DNA of 64,000 bases, from the NCBI GenBank assembly GCA_016946835.1, contig JACVTC010000104.1, positions 373,501 through 437,500 on the forward strand, read 5' to 3'. The notes beneath the pieces are model-generated. The model was not told where the DNA came from and made no database searches. It saw only the letters and a program-made list of their open reading frames with translations. Below are positions 11,678 through 23,199 of the stretch, piece after piece. Position 1 is the first letter of the stretch, and each line of letters starts with the position of its first letter. The DNA is from Neocallimastix lanati (nom. inval.) (lineage: Eukaryota > Neocallimastigomycota > Neocallimastigomycetes > Neocallimastigales > Neocallimastigaceae). The position numbers and the translations under genes were made by a program.

Positions 11678-11691
11678 GAAATGCCCTTGCT
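11678..11691 (-). promoter_or_regulatory. Polypurine tract of Asn-rich element copy 2
   Basis: The minus strand reads AGCAAGGGCATTTC directly before the LTR start TGATAT. Elements B and E have the related tracts AGGGCGAGAAATCT and GAAAGGGCGTCA at the same place. This is the expected plus-strand primer of reverse transcription, so the family shares its priming signal with the autonomous Ty3 elements here. Confidence 0.62.
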
Positions 11692-11765
11692 AAAAATTAA
11701 ACTATATATTTATTTTATAAAAGAAAATATAAAGTTTAATTACAATTAATAATAATTTGAAAATT

Positions 11766-12660
11766 TTATTTTCTTTTATATCTATAATTTCTAATTATTC
11801 GTTTTGTATCAACTCGATTGTTGTAATAACTAATAATCTCTTTTAACATAATCTCAGGTTTGAGCATCAAAATTTTATTATTATTTATTTTATTTTTATT
11901 GTTATTTTTAATACGAATATTTGGAATTTTAATTATCTTTTTAATTTTATTAATTTTTATTTTCTTATCACTACCAACATTAACAACTTTACTAGGTTCA
12001 TCTATCGGAGAATTTTTGTTAATAATTTTTCTTTCTTTTATATAAATATTATTATTAACTGAATATACTTTATTTGTAAATTGCTTATTTTTATTATCAT
12101 TTGGAATAATTTGAATATTATTTATTTTTGAATTTTTATTAATAATAACTTTTGATTCTATTACTAAACTAGGAGTTATAGATTTATTAGTTCTATTGTT
12201 AATAATTTCAACTTTTAAACGTTCATTATTATTTATTACTTCTTTTATATTTTTATTACTATTTCTCTTGTTAATTATATTTTCAGAATTCTCAATAATA
12301 TCATTATTATCTTTATTCTTTTTACTATTTGAATTAATATTTTCATTATTATCAATAGTTTTAATATTCATTGTTACAATACTATTAATTTCCATATTAT
12401 TTTGGTTTTTCTTAACATCTGTATTACCAGTGAAACTATTTTTATTTTCTTCTTTAGTAATTATAATATTACTATTTGTTTCAAATTTTTCATTATTGGC
12501 ATTTCCTATTTTATAAATTTTTTCTCTGAAATTATCCATTTTGAACGAGTATAATTTCTTTTGTTCCACATTTACTATGTTATTCAAAGTGTCATTTTTA
12601 TTATTTTTTTTATTATTATAAATATCATCATTATTATCATCATCATCATCATCATCATCA

Positions 12661-12740
<80 letters not shown>

Positions 12741-13290
12741 TGTAGCCAAGTTAGATATACCATTATTGATAATATTATTAATTGAATTATTATTAATTAT
12801 GTTTTCATTAACATTATTAATATTGACTTTATTTTTATCATTATTACTGTTTACTTTATTATATTTATTGAACTATTTGTTGAACTAATTTTTAAATTTG
12901 ATTTTAAAATTTTCTGATTTCTGTAATGGTATGATATATTATTATCATTACTAATATTTAAATTATTGTTATTATTATTATCTATACCAAATCTATAATA
13001 ATTATTAGTATTTTGCTTAGGTTTAGTATATTTATTTAAGTTATTATTTTGTATTCCTTGAGTCAAAATATTTATAGGTGAATTCCTAAAATTCCTTTGA
13101 TTCCTAATATTATTTCCAGTCCATATATTAAATGCATTTTTATTATATTTATTAGAAAAATTATTTTTATAATTTGATCTTTCAATTTGGCCATAGTTTA
13201 TTACATTATTATTATTATTCTTAATATTAATAATATAAGAACCCCATATTTCATTGCCTACTCGAGATTTGTTTATTATACTTTCAAATA
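11766..13290 (-). pseudogene. Asn/Asp-rich ORF of copy 2 (one frameshift)
   Basis: The main frame (12749-11766, 327 aa) begins in a run of 28 Asn and 9 Asp codons and then matches the copy 1 ORF residue by residue through YSFKMDNFREKIYKIGNAN, FTGNTDVKKNQNN and KILMLKPEIM. Upstream, frames 13290-12851 continue the protein (NEIWGSYIINIK, YHYRNQKILKSNLKI), with a frame change near 12860. It is longer than copy 1 at the C terminus, ending RNYRYKRK. The Asn run comes from an AAT microsatellite. Function unknown; it may bind nucleic acid given its high Lys/Asn content, but no motif proves this. Confidence 0.6.
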
Positions 13291-13390
13291 CAAATTAATT
13301 TATATTTAATACTACAAAAAATAACAATTTAATTAAAAATATAATTTGTACACCTTAAATCTTTGTACCGTTCATAACCTAATTAATATT

Positions 13391-13560
13391 GTATTACATA
13401 TTAATTAATATTATCCCTTTTATACATTATTGAACCCCTAATATATTAATTGATTAATATTGTATTACATATTAATTAATATTATCCCTTTTATACATTA
13501 TTGAACCCCTAATATATTAATTGATTAATATTGTATTACATATTAATTAATATTATCCTT
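13391..13560. repeat. 71-bp tandem repeat, about 2.4 copies
   Basis: Units start GTATTACATATTAATTAA at 13391, 13462 and 13533. Each full unit holds TTATACATTATTGAACCCC. The copies look identical, which points to recent duplication. No gene is associated. Confidence 0.85.
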
Positions 13561-14047
13561 TTTTTTATTGATTAATATAGTTGAATATTATTTATAAAAA
13601 TTGTTTTTTATTAATTATATTATTTTATATATTTTTATTATCTTATATTATATATGTATTATTCTATTACTTTATATATTAAAATTATATTTTATATTGT
13701 TATCTTTAAATTAGTATTTATTAAAATATATATTATTAAATATTTATATTGTTTTTCAAAAATATAAAAGAACTAAAAAATATTCTTTTTTAAATCTTTG
13801 TAAGATTATTATTTACTAATAATCTGATAACTTTATAATAAATTATATTAAATAAAATATAGTTAATTAAAAATAAAATAATATTTTTATAATTTGAATA
13901 AATAAATTTATAAAATAAGATAAAATCCATAAGGTTATTAGATTAAAGGCTTCCAACCAAGTTTACCCTTTAATCTAAGTAACAACTTAACAACTATCAA
14001 CAATTTTACTAATTTTAACTATTTATTAATATTTCGTATCAACACAG
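13561..14047. other. A/T-rich spacer, no gene
   Basis: Nothing coding is seen. A mixed-base patch at 13945-13985 (AGGCTTCCAACCAAGTTTAC) and a final TATCAACACAG just before element B are the only notable parts; the ACAG at 14044-14047 is the left target duplication of element B. Confidence 0.35.
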
Positions 14048-14484
14048 TAATAAATCTTTGTTATAATAGATATTTATTTTATTATTTGATTTTATAAAAA
14101 TTGTTTTATATACTTTATAAATATATATAAGTATATAAATCTTTATTAATTTATTGATTCATTTATTATTAAAAATTTATTTTATTCAAAAGAGAGAGAT
14201 TAAAAATATTTTTTTTTTAAATTATTATTTTATATTCTAAAATTGGTGTAACAACAATATCCAATCAGTAATAATAAAAAAATAATATTTATAATTTTAT
14301 AATAAAATATTCTTTAGAAATAATAATAAAATATTAAGAATTATTAATAATTTATATATAATACTAATAAAATAATCTATTATTATTTATATCATAAATT
14401 TTATAATAAAATTAAAAATATTTTATATATATAAATATATATATATTTTTAATAAATAAACGTAATTATAGTTATTATTTATCA
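14048..14484 (-). repeat. 3' LTR of element B
   Basis: It matches 19589-20016 with small indels. On the minus strand it starts TGATAAATAATAACT and ends AAAGATTTATTA, so its terminal dinucleotides are TG and TA instead of TG and CA, in both LTRs. The purine-rich AGGGCGAGAAATCT on the minus strand abuts its start (14498-14485) as polypurine tract. Confidence 0.88.
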
Positions 14485-14538
14485 AGATTTCTCGCCCTAA
14501 GATAAAATTTTATTTGAATAATTAATATAAATAATAAC

Positions 14539-14570
<32 letters not shown>

Positions 14571-14580
14571 ATTAAAACGA

Positions 14581-17500
14581 TTATATTGAAGCTAAGTAGG
14601 GTTTAACATTCTTAACATGGACGTTTCTTTCTAGTATTTTGTGAGTATCTATAGTTTCTAAAACAAGTGTGTTAAATTTAGAAGCCTTAATTACTTTAAA
14701 TGGTCCAATGAAAAATGGATCTAATTTCTTTCTCCCAATGTAGCGAACTAGAACTAAGTCACCAGGTTTATAGGTATGGTTCATACTATCAACTGCTTTG
14801 CTTCTTTGAAGCCAGTAAGAATGAGCTTGCTTTATGTTTTCCATGGCTTCTTTTACCCATTTTTGATGACGAATGAATCCTCTTAAATTATATTCATCAT
14901 CTGATTCATTTTTTTTTGGCAATGTCAGGAATAACAACACTCAATGGCCATAGATCTTTCCTACCATATAGGAGTTCAAAACTACTGAAACCGGTTACGC
15001 TAGACCTAGAAGTTCGAAGTGCCCATAGGGAAGCTGGAATATATTCATCCCAGTTTGCTTGATAAAGACAGAGATGTCTTAATATTTTAATGATTTCTCT
15101 GTTCCTGTTCTCGACCTGTCCATTAGCTTCTGGATGGTGAGGAGCAACAAACTGAATCCACGAACCATATAAATCAACCATTGTTTTAATGACATCCGAC
15201 GAGAACTGCGTGCCATTATCTGTTATTATTAGTTCCGGCACACCGTGTCTTGCAAAAACATCTTTAAGAAAACTAATTACATCTTGACTTTCTATTTTCT
15301 TTAAAGGTGATGCCTCTACCCATTTAGTAGTGTAGTCTACAAGTCCGATTAAGTATTGATTTCCTTTACCTGTAATCGGTAGAGGACCTACAATATCAAG
15401 GCCTACTCTAACGAATGGTCTTTCAACAGGAGTGGGAATATTCGAAAGGTTTTTACTTATAGGCTTCGGACGATAACATTGGCAACGTAAGTATGTTTTA
15501 ACATGATTATTTACATCGTTTCTCATACCTGGCCAGTAGTACGCTTCTTTTAGTCTTTTGAATGTTTTCTCGGCACCTTCATGGCCCACAAGATGAGCCT
15601 TACTAATTAAAGAGGATTTAGTAGAATCGTCCTCTATCACTTTTAAAAATTTACCATTTTTGTCTTGAAAAACAAGTTGCCCATTATATAAAGAATAATT
15701 ATTTTTAACATATTCAATGATTTGGGGAGGAACGAAGGAAGAGGTGTCATCGCTATCAGTAAGGATAGACTTAATAGAACTAATACGCGAAGGTAAACGA
15801 GACAGAGCATCTGCAAAAACGTTATTTTTACCTTTTTTGTAAATTAAATTAACTCTAAACTCATTAAAAATTGAAATCCACCTAAAATGACGGTCTTTGC
15901 TGGGAATACTATTATAAAAAAAACCAACCAAAGGTTTGTGGTCAGTATAAATATTGACTGGAAAAGGATAAGCGGCTATATAAGAACGAAACTTCTTTAA
16001 AGCAAAGATAACTGCAATACCTTCTTTTTCGGTGACAGAGTAGCGGGTTTCAGCATCTTTTAAACAACGGCTTACACAATAAATGGGAAATTCTATGTTA
16101 GAATCGTCTTGGACTTGTAACAAAACAGCACCAACAGCGTAAGAGGATGCATCAGTCCGTATGATCAGTGGGCGGTGTGGATCTGGGTATTTCAAGACTG
16201 AATTTGAACAAATGACATTTTTAAGATTGTTAAAGGTGTCAGTATGGATGTTTGTCCAGTGAAATGGCTTTTTTGGACTAGTAAGTTTATATAAGCAGTT
16301 AGAGATACCTGCAAAATTTGGGATAAACTTCCGGTAATAGCTGATAAGGCCCAGAAAGGAACGTAGTTGAGTAACGTCTTTAGGAGTATTCCACGAGGCT
16401 ATTGCAAGAACTTTAGAGGCCATAGGCTTAATGCCCTCTCTGGTGAGCATGTGGCCAAGAACTTCAACTGAACCTTTACAGAACGAACACTTTTCGAGGT
16501 TAATAGAAAATTTATTATCTCTCAAAATGATAAATAATTTTTCTAAGTCTTGAAGATGCTGTTCGAATGTCGGAGAATAGACGAGAATGTCATCCATATA
16601 TACGAAAAGACAAACACCTATTAGTGGCATAAGAATACGATTCATCTCCCGTTGGAAGGTAGCAGGAGCATTAGTGAGTCCAAATGGCATTACTAAGAAA
16701 TTGAAATTTCCAAACTTTGTCGTAAATGCCGTTTTTTCAACATCTTTTGGGTTCATTGGAATTTGATGGAACCCTGAGAATAGATCAATAGCAGAGAAAA
16801 ACCTAGCTCCGTGGACCGATTCCAAAAGTTCATCAATGAAGGGGAGAGCGTATGCATCTTTTATAGTAATTTGGTTAAGTCGACGGTAGTCGACACACAT
16901 ACGCCATTTACCATTTTTTTTGCGTACTAGTATGACTGGGAACGACCAAGGTGAATGTGACGGTTCAATTAATCCATGGTTTAATAACTAAATAATTTCA
17001 TCTTTGAGGGCCTTGGATTGTTCCAGTGAGATTTTGTAGGGTCTTAATTTGATCGGTTTTTCATTGGTAAGTTCTATTGTATGTGGTTCAGCTTTAGCAA
17101 TGGATGCATCATCAATAGAATTTATAAGTACATCTTTATATTTGTCAATAAGATTATTAAGTTTTATGTTATCAATATCACTAAGTTCAATACCACCATC
17201 AGGAAGTTCAGAATAAGCGGGGAATTCATCTGGATTACTATAAATAGAGATTCTAAATAATCTATTTGATGTAGTGATATCAGTTGGATGCGCTACGAGT
17301 ACTGGGTTGGTGTCGGTTTTCATATACAGGGCATCATCGTCTGGATTGACGAACAAACGATAATTTTTGTGAACCTGGCGACCTATGATAATATCATAAG
17401 AAGGGTCGTCGTCGTCCAATATATAGAAGGGAGCATTAATGACAAGATTTTCAAATTTTAAGCATAAATTAATAACTTGATTAGTGGAGGTCATATTCTT

Positions 17501-18650
17501 TCCAGGGACTTTAAAGTAGTTTCTTTCAAGAATATGGACTTTATGATTTTAGCAATTAATTCAAAAAAAGGCTTGTTAATGATGTTTACTTCTGCTCCTG
17601 CATCTACCAGTACTTTCACGACATGTTTATCAATGGAACCAATCACAGCGGTGATATTTGCTTTATTTATTAGATTTATTCTTTTTGTGCTAAGGTCGTT
17701 TAAATTGGATTCAACTACTTTTTCACTTACAGGAGTAGTACTTTTGTAATCAGTGTTAATATTTTTAAAAACGTTTATAAGAAAATCGGAGTCATTTTCG
17801 TCTAGATTTGTATGGTGAACGGAATTGATTTTTCTAATATCTTTAGGGTTTAATTTTAAACCCTTAATGCATAAACGTCTTAATAGAGGACTTACGGCAA
17901 ATAGCTGAGCAAAGGTTATTCCGGCATTTGAATTGTTTAGGGCTTCAAAGAGGTCATATTCCTTCTTGTCATCTAACATAAGAATAGTTCTAAGGAAGTC
18001 ATAATAATTTTTCTTTGTAGCGTTGTCATTGATTTCCGTGTCTGGAACGTCTATTTCAACCTCCTCATTCTTATTAGTAGAATCCAGACCTATTCTTCTC
18101 TTATTTCTTTCTTCTTTATTCTTTTTCTTGGCTGAAGAAATATTTTTCCCGGCAATAACAGAAGTGTCTAATATTTCTAATTTATTGGAGTTGTTCTTAT
18201 GAGGAATTTTACCATTTTGGTTCCATTGATACACTTCTTGATCTGATTTTTCTTGTTGAGTTTCAGTTGAGTAGCTTTGGTATTTATAGGAGTAGCATTT
18301 TCCATAAGTCTCTTTTTGGAGAAAGTATATTGTTCATTTTTGTTTATTTTGTTAGTATCGGAGTATTTTCGTTTAATACCATATAAAAGATTATTATTAT
18401 CTTGGATGCTGGTTGAATTTACTAAATCTTCATGTGGGGAATTGTAATTATTTGATTTTTCTTCGGATTCGTCTGTAGATGATGTGGTATCAGACTCAGG
18501 GGCCTCTGGATAATTATGGTAATAGTTAACTTTGGATTTTTCACCGTGATGATCTGCAGTTGCTTTATGATTATTATGTTCGTTTTTGTTTCTATATTCA
18601 AAAGCGCTATCAATTTTGTTTATACGTCGGGAAGATTGAGAACTTCCCTT
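14581..18650 (-). pseudogene. Ty3 Pol: protease, RT, RNase H, integrase (element B)
   Basis: In order: a charged linker (18650-18000), the motif AQLFAVSPLLRRLCIKGLKL ahead of the protease, protease site VLVDAGAEVNIINKPFF, a frame change at 17491, an in-frame TAG at 16988, RT with SPWSFPVILVRKKNGKWR and YMDDILVYS (near 16590), RNase H (RTDASSYAVG, TDHKPLVGFF), then integrase. The zinc finger keeps HLVGHEG and CQC but its first Cys is Tyr (TYLRCQ; element E has TCKHCQ). The catalytic D, D and E lie in GLDIVGPL, ITDNGTQF and HHPEANGQVEN. A frame change in an A8 run separates the C-terminal part (14940-14581). Confidence 0.85.
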
Positions 18651-18652
18651 TA

Positions 18653-19507
18653 TTAATTTAAATGTTTTTGATATTTGATTATGGTAGCTATTGCTTTGTT
18701 CAGATCGGACATTTCATTAGGGCAAAATCTTTCTTCATGTCCCTTTTCATGACATCTATGACATACGTGGATCTTCATTTCAGCGAAGCTTTTGGTTAAA
18801 GCTTCTAGATCGGATTCTTGAATATCCTTGTCTATTTTCTTTCGATCTTTCTCAACTTTATTGAATTTATCTTCTGATAAGTTATTCTGTTTCTTTCTGT
18901 TGAAGCTTCTTCTTTTAGGTATTCTGTTAAATTGTGTACTATCGTATTCATCATCGCTTACATAAGGTTCAATAGTTTCTTCAACCTTCAATGCAATATC
19001 GTATGCATCTTTTAATGATTTTGGTTACTTGGTCAATAGCGCGTTAAAAGCAGGGGCTCTCTTCTTACAAGCTTTTTTATATAAGAATATCAATTTTTCT
19101 TCATTTGGCTTGTCTCTTTCGGATATTTCTAATAATAGTTCTTTAAATATTTTATTAAACTCTTTAACGGAGTATTTACTAATTTTTAAAGCTTCGAGTT
19201 TATGTAAATTAGCGTTAGATATTTTGCTATTACTGAATGGTTCCCCTATTTTTGAAATAAAATCGGAAAGTGATAGGTCTTTATTTTCGTAATATATATT
19301 AATACTACGATCTTTAGTTTTGCCATAGGTAGCTAGTATCACGATTTTCTTTTTTTCTTTTTCTGAAAGAGATAAATCTTCGAAGATATCTTTTACTTCC
19401 ATCTTCCACCGAAAGAATTTAGTATCTCTTCTTCCTAGAGCGGCAATTTCTTTAGCAATGAGAGTGGCTTTTTCATAATCATTTTCTTTTATTTTATTTG
19501 AAGACAT
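18653..19507 (-). pseudogene. Ty3 Gag (element B), one in-frame stop
   Basis: The frame runs from ATG at 19507 to the TAA at 18653 (about 285 codons) and is interrupted only by a TAA at 19027-19025 after FNALLTK; the same frame goes on with PKSLKDAYDIALKVEE. A capsid-like part covers residues 20-190 and a zinc knuckle CHRCHEKGHEERFC lies near residue 255. The start follows the primer site by about 60 bp, the expected short leader. Confidence 0.8.
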
Positions 19508-19568
19508 AAAATAAAACGGTAGATAATTTAAGAATATGGGGAATTGTGTTATATAAAGTAGGCTTTCC

Positions 19569-19586
19569 GGGGTAAGAGTGGCACCA
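19569..19586 (-). promoter_or_regulatory. tRNA primer-binding site of element B
   Basis: The minus strand reads TGGTGCCACTCTTACCCC, starting 2 nt after the 5' LTR end. It would pair with a tRNA ending in AGAGTGGCACCA. This differs from the primer of elements A and E, so two tRNA primers are used among the Ty3 elements here. Confidence 0.75.
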
Positions 19587-19588
19587 CT

Positions 19589-20016
19589 TAATAAATCTTT
19601 GTTATAATAGATATTTATTTTATTATTTGATTTTATAAAAATTGTTTTATATACTTTATAAATATATATAAGTATATAAATCTTTATTAATTTATTGATT
19701 CATTTATTATTAAAAATTTATTTTATTCAAAAGAGAGAGATTAAAAATATTTTTTTTAAATTATTATTTTTATATTCTAAAATTGGTGTAACAACAATAT
19801 CCAATCAGTAATAATAAAAAAATAATAATTATAATTTTATAATAAAATATTCTTTAGAAATAATAGTAAGAATTATTAATAATTTATATATAATACTAAT
19901 AAAATAATCTATTATTATTTATATCATAAATTTTATAATAAAATTAAAAATATTTTATATATATAAATATATATATATTTTTAATAAATAAACGTAATTA
20001 TAGTTATTATTTATCA
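19589..20016 (-). repeat. 5' LTR of element B
   Basis: Direct repeat of 14048-14484 (428 versus 437 bp, with several indels). It is bounded by the primer site on the left and by ACAG on the right. Confidence 0.88.
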
Positions 20017-20020
20017 ACAG

Positions 20021-20559
20021 TGTTGAGGTTCATATTAGAAAAGGAGTGTGAACATTAAATAAATAGATAACTTAACTAATTACTAAATTACACTAAAAGA
20101 AATTATTATTACACATTATAAATTTTATTTAAAGAATTATTATTAAAAATATTTATTATTTATAAATTATATTATTATATAATTATTTTATTGTTAAAAA
20201 TAACTTTATTAATATTAATATTTATTATTATAACAATATGGGAAACCTTTCAATTATTACTATTCCTAATTCATTTTTACTACTATTTCTAATTCTTTTC
20301 TCAGAAAGGCCCCCCTTCATAAAATAATATGGATCATACATATTTTATATTATTTAATTACATTATTAAAACCAATCACATAAATTAATTAATTACATAA
20401 ATTTAATATTTAAAATAATAAAATATTACAATTAATATAAAAATTATTAATATAGAATATAAGAAAATTATTAATAGTAAAGAATATAATAATATATTTT
20501 TATATAATAAATTATTAAAAATTTAATTAAAAATATCATTATTATTTCATTCTTTATCA
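20021..20559. repeat. LTR-like unit F' between ACAG sites
   Basis: It starts TGTTGAGGTTCATATTAG, sharing the first 11 bases with repeat F at 10449 and 34111, and ends CATTCTTTATCA. ACAG lies on both sides (20017-20020 and 20560-20563). No coding frame is present. I read it as an old solo LTR, but the body has no second copy in this window to prove it. Confidence 0.45.
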
Positions 20560-20563
20560 ACAG

Positions 20564-21167
20564 TGTACGATATTTTATTAAATACCGTATATGTTAGTTG
20601 GGCGTTTGTGCAAAAGCGAATTACTCCAAGAATATTATATTACAATAATTATATTTACTTTCTATTTATTTATCTTTTATTATTTTATTTATTATATTTT
20701 ATCATATAAAAAATACATGTTTTATTATTATTCATTAAAAAAAGAAAATACTTATTTATTAATTATTTTCATAATTATATTTTTACTAATTTTATAAATT
20801 TTATTTGTCGAAACACTAAAATTAATTAATAAATATAAATATTCATAATTTTTTTACTTATAACTATTAATTCATATTGTTTAACATTATTTAAAAATTA
20901 TTTTAATATTAACGTCAATTTAATTAAATATTCAATCTCCGTTATAATTAATATAACTAATTTTACTATATAATCAACAATTCTTTTAATAATTTTAATA
21001 TTATTATTTAATTTAATATTTTAATAATTATTAATAATAATAAATTATCTTTAATAATATATTTTAAGATTCATTATATAAAATTAATTTTTAATAAATA
21101 TTTATATTAATAATTTTTCTAAATAATTTTTCTATTATTTTATATTATTTCTACTGGACATGCATCA
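20564..21167. repeat. LTR-like unit K between ACAG sites
   Basis: It starts TGTACGATATTTTATT and ends GGACATGCATCA, with ACAG on both sides (20560-20563 and 21168-21171). A short mixed-base patch follows the start (GTTGGGCGTTTGTGCAAAAG). No coding frame is credible. Probably a solo LTR. Confidence 0.42.
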
Positions 21168-21763
21168 ACAGTGTAATAATCTATTTATAATATACTAACT
21201 ATAACTAGACTATTAATATTTTATGATATAAAAATTTATACTTAACTTTATATAGAGTTTATTATAAACACTAAATATAGGTATAAACAAAAGACTTTAT
21301 TTCTTTTAATTTATTATATAGCATTATATAATAATAACTCTAATTTCTTTAATCAAAGAAATTTGAGTTCTTTTATACTTTTTTATTTATAATTATTTTA
21401 ATAGATGAAATTATTAAATAGATGTAATTATTAAATAAATAAAATAGATAAGATAAAATAAACAAATCAAATAAAGGTATCTAATCTTAACAAATTGATA
21501 TTCAGGAAAAGATTAGTAGAAAAACCTGAATAACTTCGATTAATATTCTAATATATTAATCATCGTATTAATTAATAAAAACCCAATCATAATAATATTG
21601 GGGAAAAAATTAATTAACCGATTACTAAAATCTTATAAATTATCAACTAATTGAAATAATAAAATATAAATAATATTTTTAAGTAATTAATACATTACAA
21701 CAAATTTGTTTACATTATTTTTCAATATATTAATTTGGATAAATTAATATATTTTTTACATGT

Positions 21764-22007
21764 TGTTAAAAATATAAACATTTATCATTTAAGTTTTTAA
21801 TATATCATTAACCAATAAGTTATCATAAATAAATTAAATATACTTATATAAATTAAGAGAAATAAAATTCTTCTTAAAAATATCTTCTCTATTTTTATAA
21901 TTAATAAATACTTTATAATAAAATATTTTAAAACACCTTTTTATATTTATAAAATAAAACAATATTTGTATTTATTAAATTGAGTGTCTCTTAACCTTTA
22001 TTTAACA
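21764..22007 (+). repeat. 5' LTR of copia element D
   Basis: It starts TGTTAAAAATATAAACA and ends CCTTTATTTAACA. It is a direct repeat of 33770-34013 with few differences (for example ACCTTTTTAT versus ACATTCTTAT). Confidence 0.92.
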
Positions 22008-22008
22008 G

Positions 22009-22031
22009 ATTAAGAGTCTCAATCTCAACCG
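22009..22031 (+). promoter_or_regulatory. Half-tRNA primer-binding site (tRNA-Lys anticodon arm)
   Basis: One base after the LTR comes ATTAAGAGTCTCAATC and then TCAACCG. Its complement contains GACTCTTAAT, the anticodon loop and 3' stem of tRNA-Lys(CUU), preceded by CGGTTGAG, a D-loop/D-stem pattern. It would thus pair with tRNA nucleotides of about 17-39, not with the CCA end. Drosophila copia primes in this way from a cleaved initiator tRNA-Met ending at nucleotide 39. The tRNA-Lys gene of this organism is not in the window, so the match is judged from general tRNA-Lys sequence. Confidence 0.72.
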
Positions 22032-22204
22032 ATTGAGAATAAAATAAAAAAAAAAAAAAAAAAAAAAGCTAAGTGTTATTCAATATATATATATTTAATT
22101 AACTGAATATTACAAAATTCTAATACCTATATCTATATATGAAAAATACTATTATTTTAATATTAATTAAGAGGAACAAATATAACTATCCTCTTGAAAG
22201 TATA

Positions 22205-22370
22205 CAAAATTGAAACAAAAGTCAGCTATGCAAAAATAAGCTGAGAATCAAAACAAAAGTCAGCTACGCAAAAATAAGCTGAGAATCAAAACAAAAGTCA
22301 GCTATGCAAAAATAAGCTGAGAATTGAAATAAAAGGTCAGCTGTGCAAAATAAGCTGAAAGTTAAAATAA
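22205..22370 (+). repeat. Four tandem hairpin units (about 43 bp) in copia leader
   Basis: Each unit holds AGTCAGCTATGCAAAAATA followed by AGCTGAGAATCAAAA, with changes in the third and fourth units. Inside each unit CAGCT and AGCTG can pair across an A-rich loop, so the RNA leader would form four small hairpins in a row between primer site and Gag. A role in packaging or in translation of the RNA is inference only. The leader continues to 23199 without a coding frame. Confidence 0.8.
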
Positions 22371-23199
22371 AATACAAAATTAAATAAAATTAATATAATT
22401 CAAAATTATATGAATATTAATATATAAGCCATATATACTTCAAGAGGAAATTCAAAATATTATGGGCTTGAGATCGATATTATACAAAAGACTACATTAA
22501 AGGATAAAAACAATTACAAATATAACTAACTAAAATATTATTTTAATATAAATAAATTTATTGTATTTATTTATATATTTAAAATCATATTTTCATTAAA
22601 CATAACAAAAAAAAAAAAAAAAAAAAAAAACCAATCATAATAGAAATATTAAATATATTTCCAAGTTAATATAAACAGATAAATTATGACATGTAAACTT
22701 AATTAAATAAATATCCAATAACAAAAGAACAATCATTAAACATTAATAATATAATGTCTTATGACATGATTAAATGGCACACACATGAATCATATAAATA
22801 TGAAACAATAATTTAAAGGTAACAACTTTAGTCAGGGAATATTACGATAACATATAAACAAAATACAAAAATAAAATATAAAATAAACCTAAACAATAGG
22901 ATGGTCAAACTATTGAACAGAATTATATTACATAATTTAAAATTCTATTAATTTAATATAAACGAAAGTCATATTATTGATCATTTTCACAGGAATGATA
23001 ATAATTTAAGTTTGTTCCTAAAATAATAACAATCAATATCCAGTGATATACAAAATTTAATATAAATCATAGGACTATTAATAAACCATATAAAAAGTAA
23101 ATAAAATTTTTAAAAAATGTACAATTTTTAAACACAATAAAAACAATACTACAATTAAAATAAACAAACTCTAAATAATATATTTCAAAATCAATTAAA

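Larger units (their letters stand above)
11292..13300 (-). mobile_element. Asn-rich LTR element, copy 2 (5' part missing)
   Basis: On the minus strand an Asn-rich ORF (13290 to 11766) is followed within 75 bp by a polypurine tract and a 3' LTR. No protease, RT, RNase H or integrase lies between ORF and LTR, which shows that this family lacks Pol and is not merely truncated. The 5' LTR and the Gag zinc knuckle are absent to the right, where A/T-rich DNA and a 71-bp tandem repeat follow. The element is in inverted orientation to copy 1 at 291-4381. Confidence 0.68.
14048..20016 (-). mobile_element. Ty3-type element B (decayed, full length)
   Basis: Two LTRs (14048-14484 and 19589-20016) enclose Gag (19507-18653), a linker, protease, RT, RNase H and integrase. 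ACAG flanks both ends (14044-14047 and 20017-20020), a 4-bp target duplication. The LTRs differ by several indels, so the insertion is old. Coding lesions are few: an in-frame TAA in Gag, a frame change after the protease, an in-frame TAG before RT and a frame change in an 8-base homopolymer near 14910. Confidence 0.9.

Noticed and set aside
22205-22370. CRISPR-like array (regular repeats of about 43 bp)
   Set aside because: The units are contiguous without distinct spacers and lie in a retrotransposon leader of a eukaryote.
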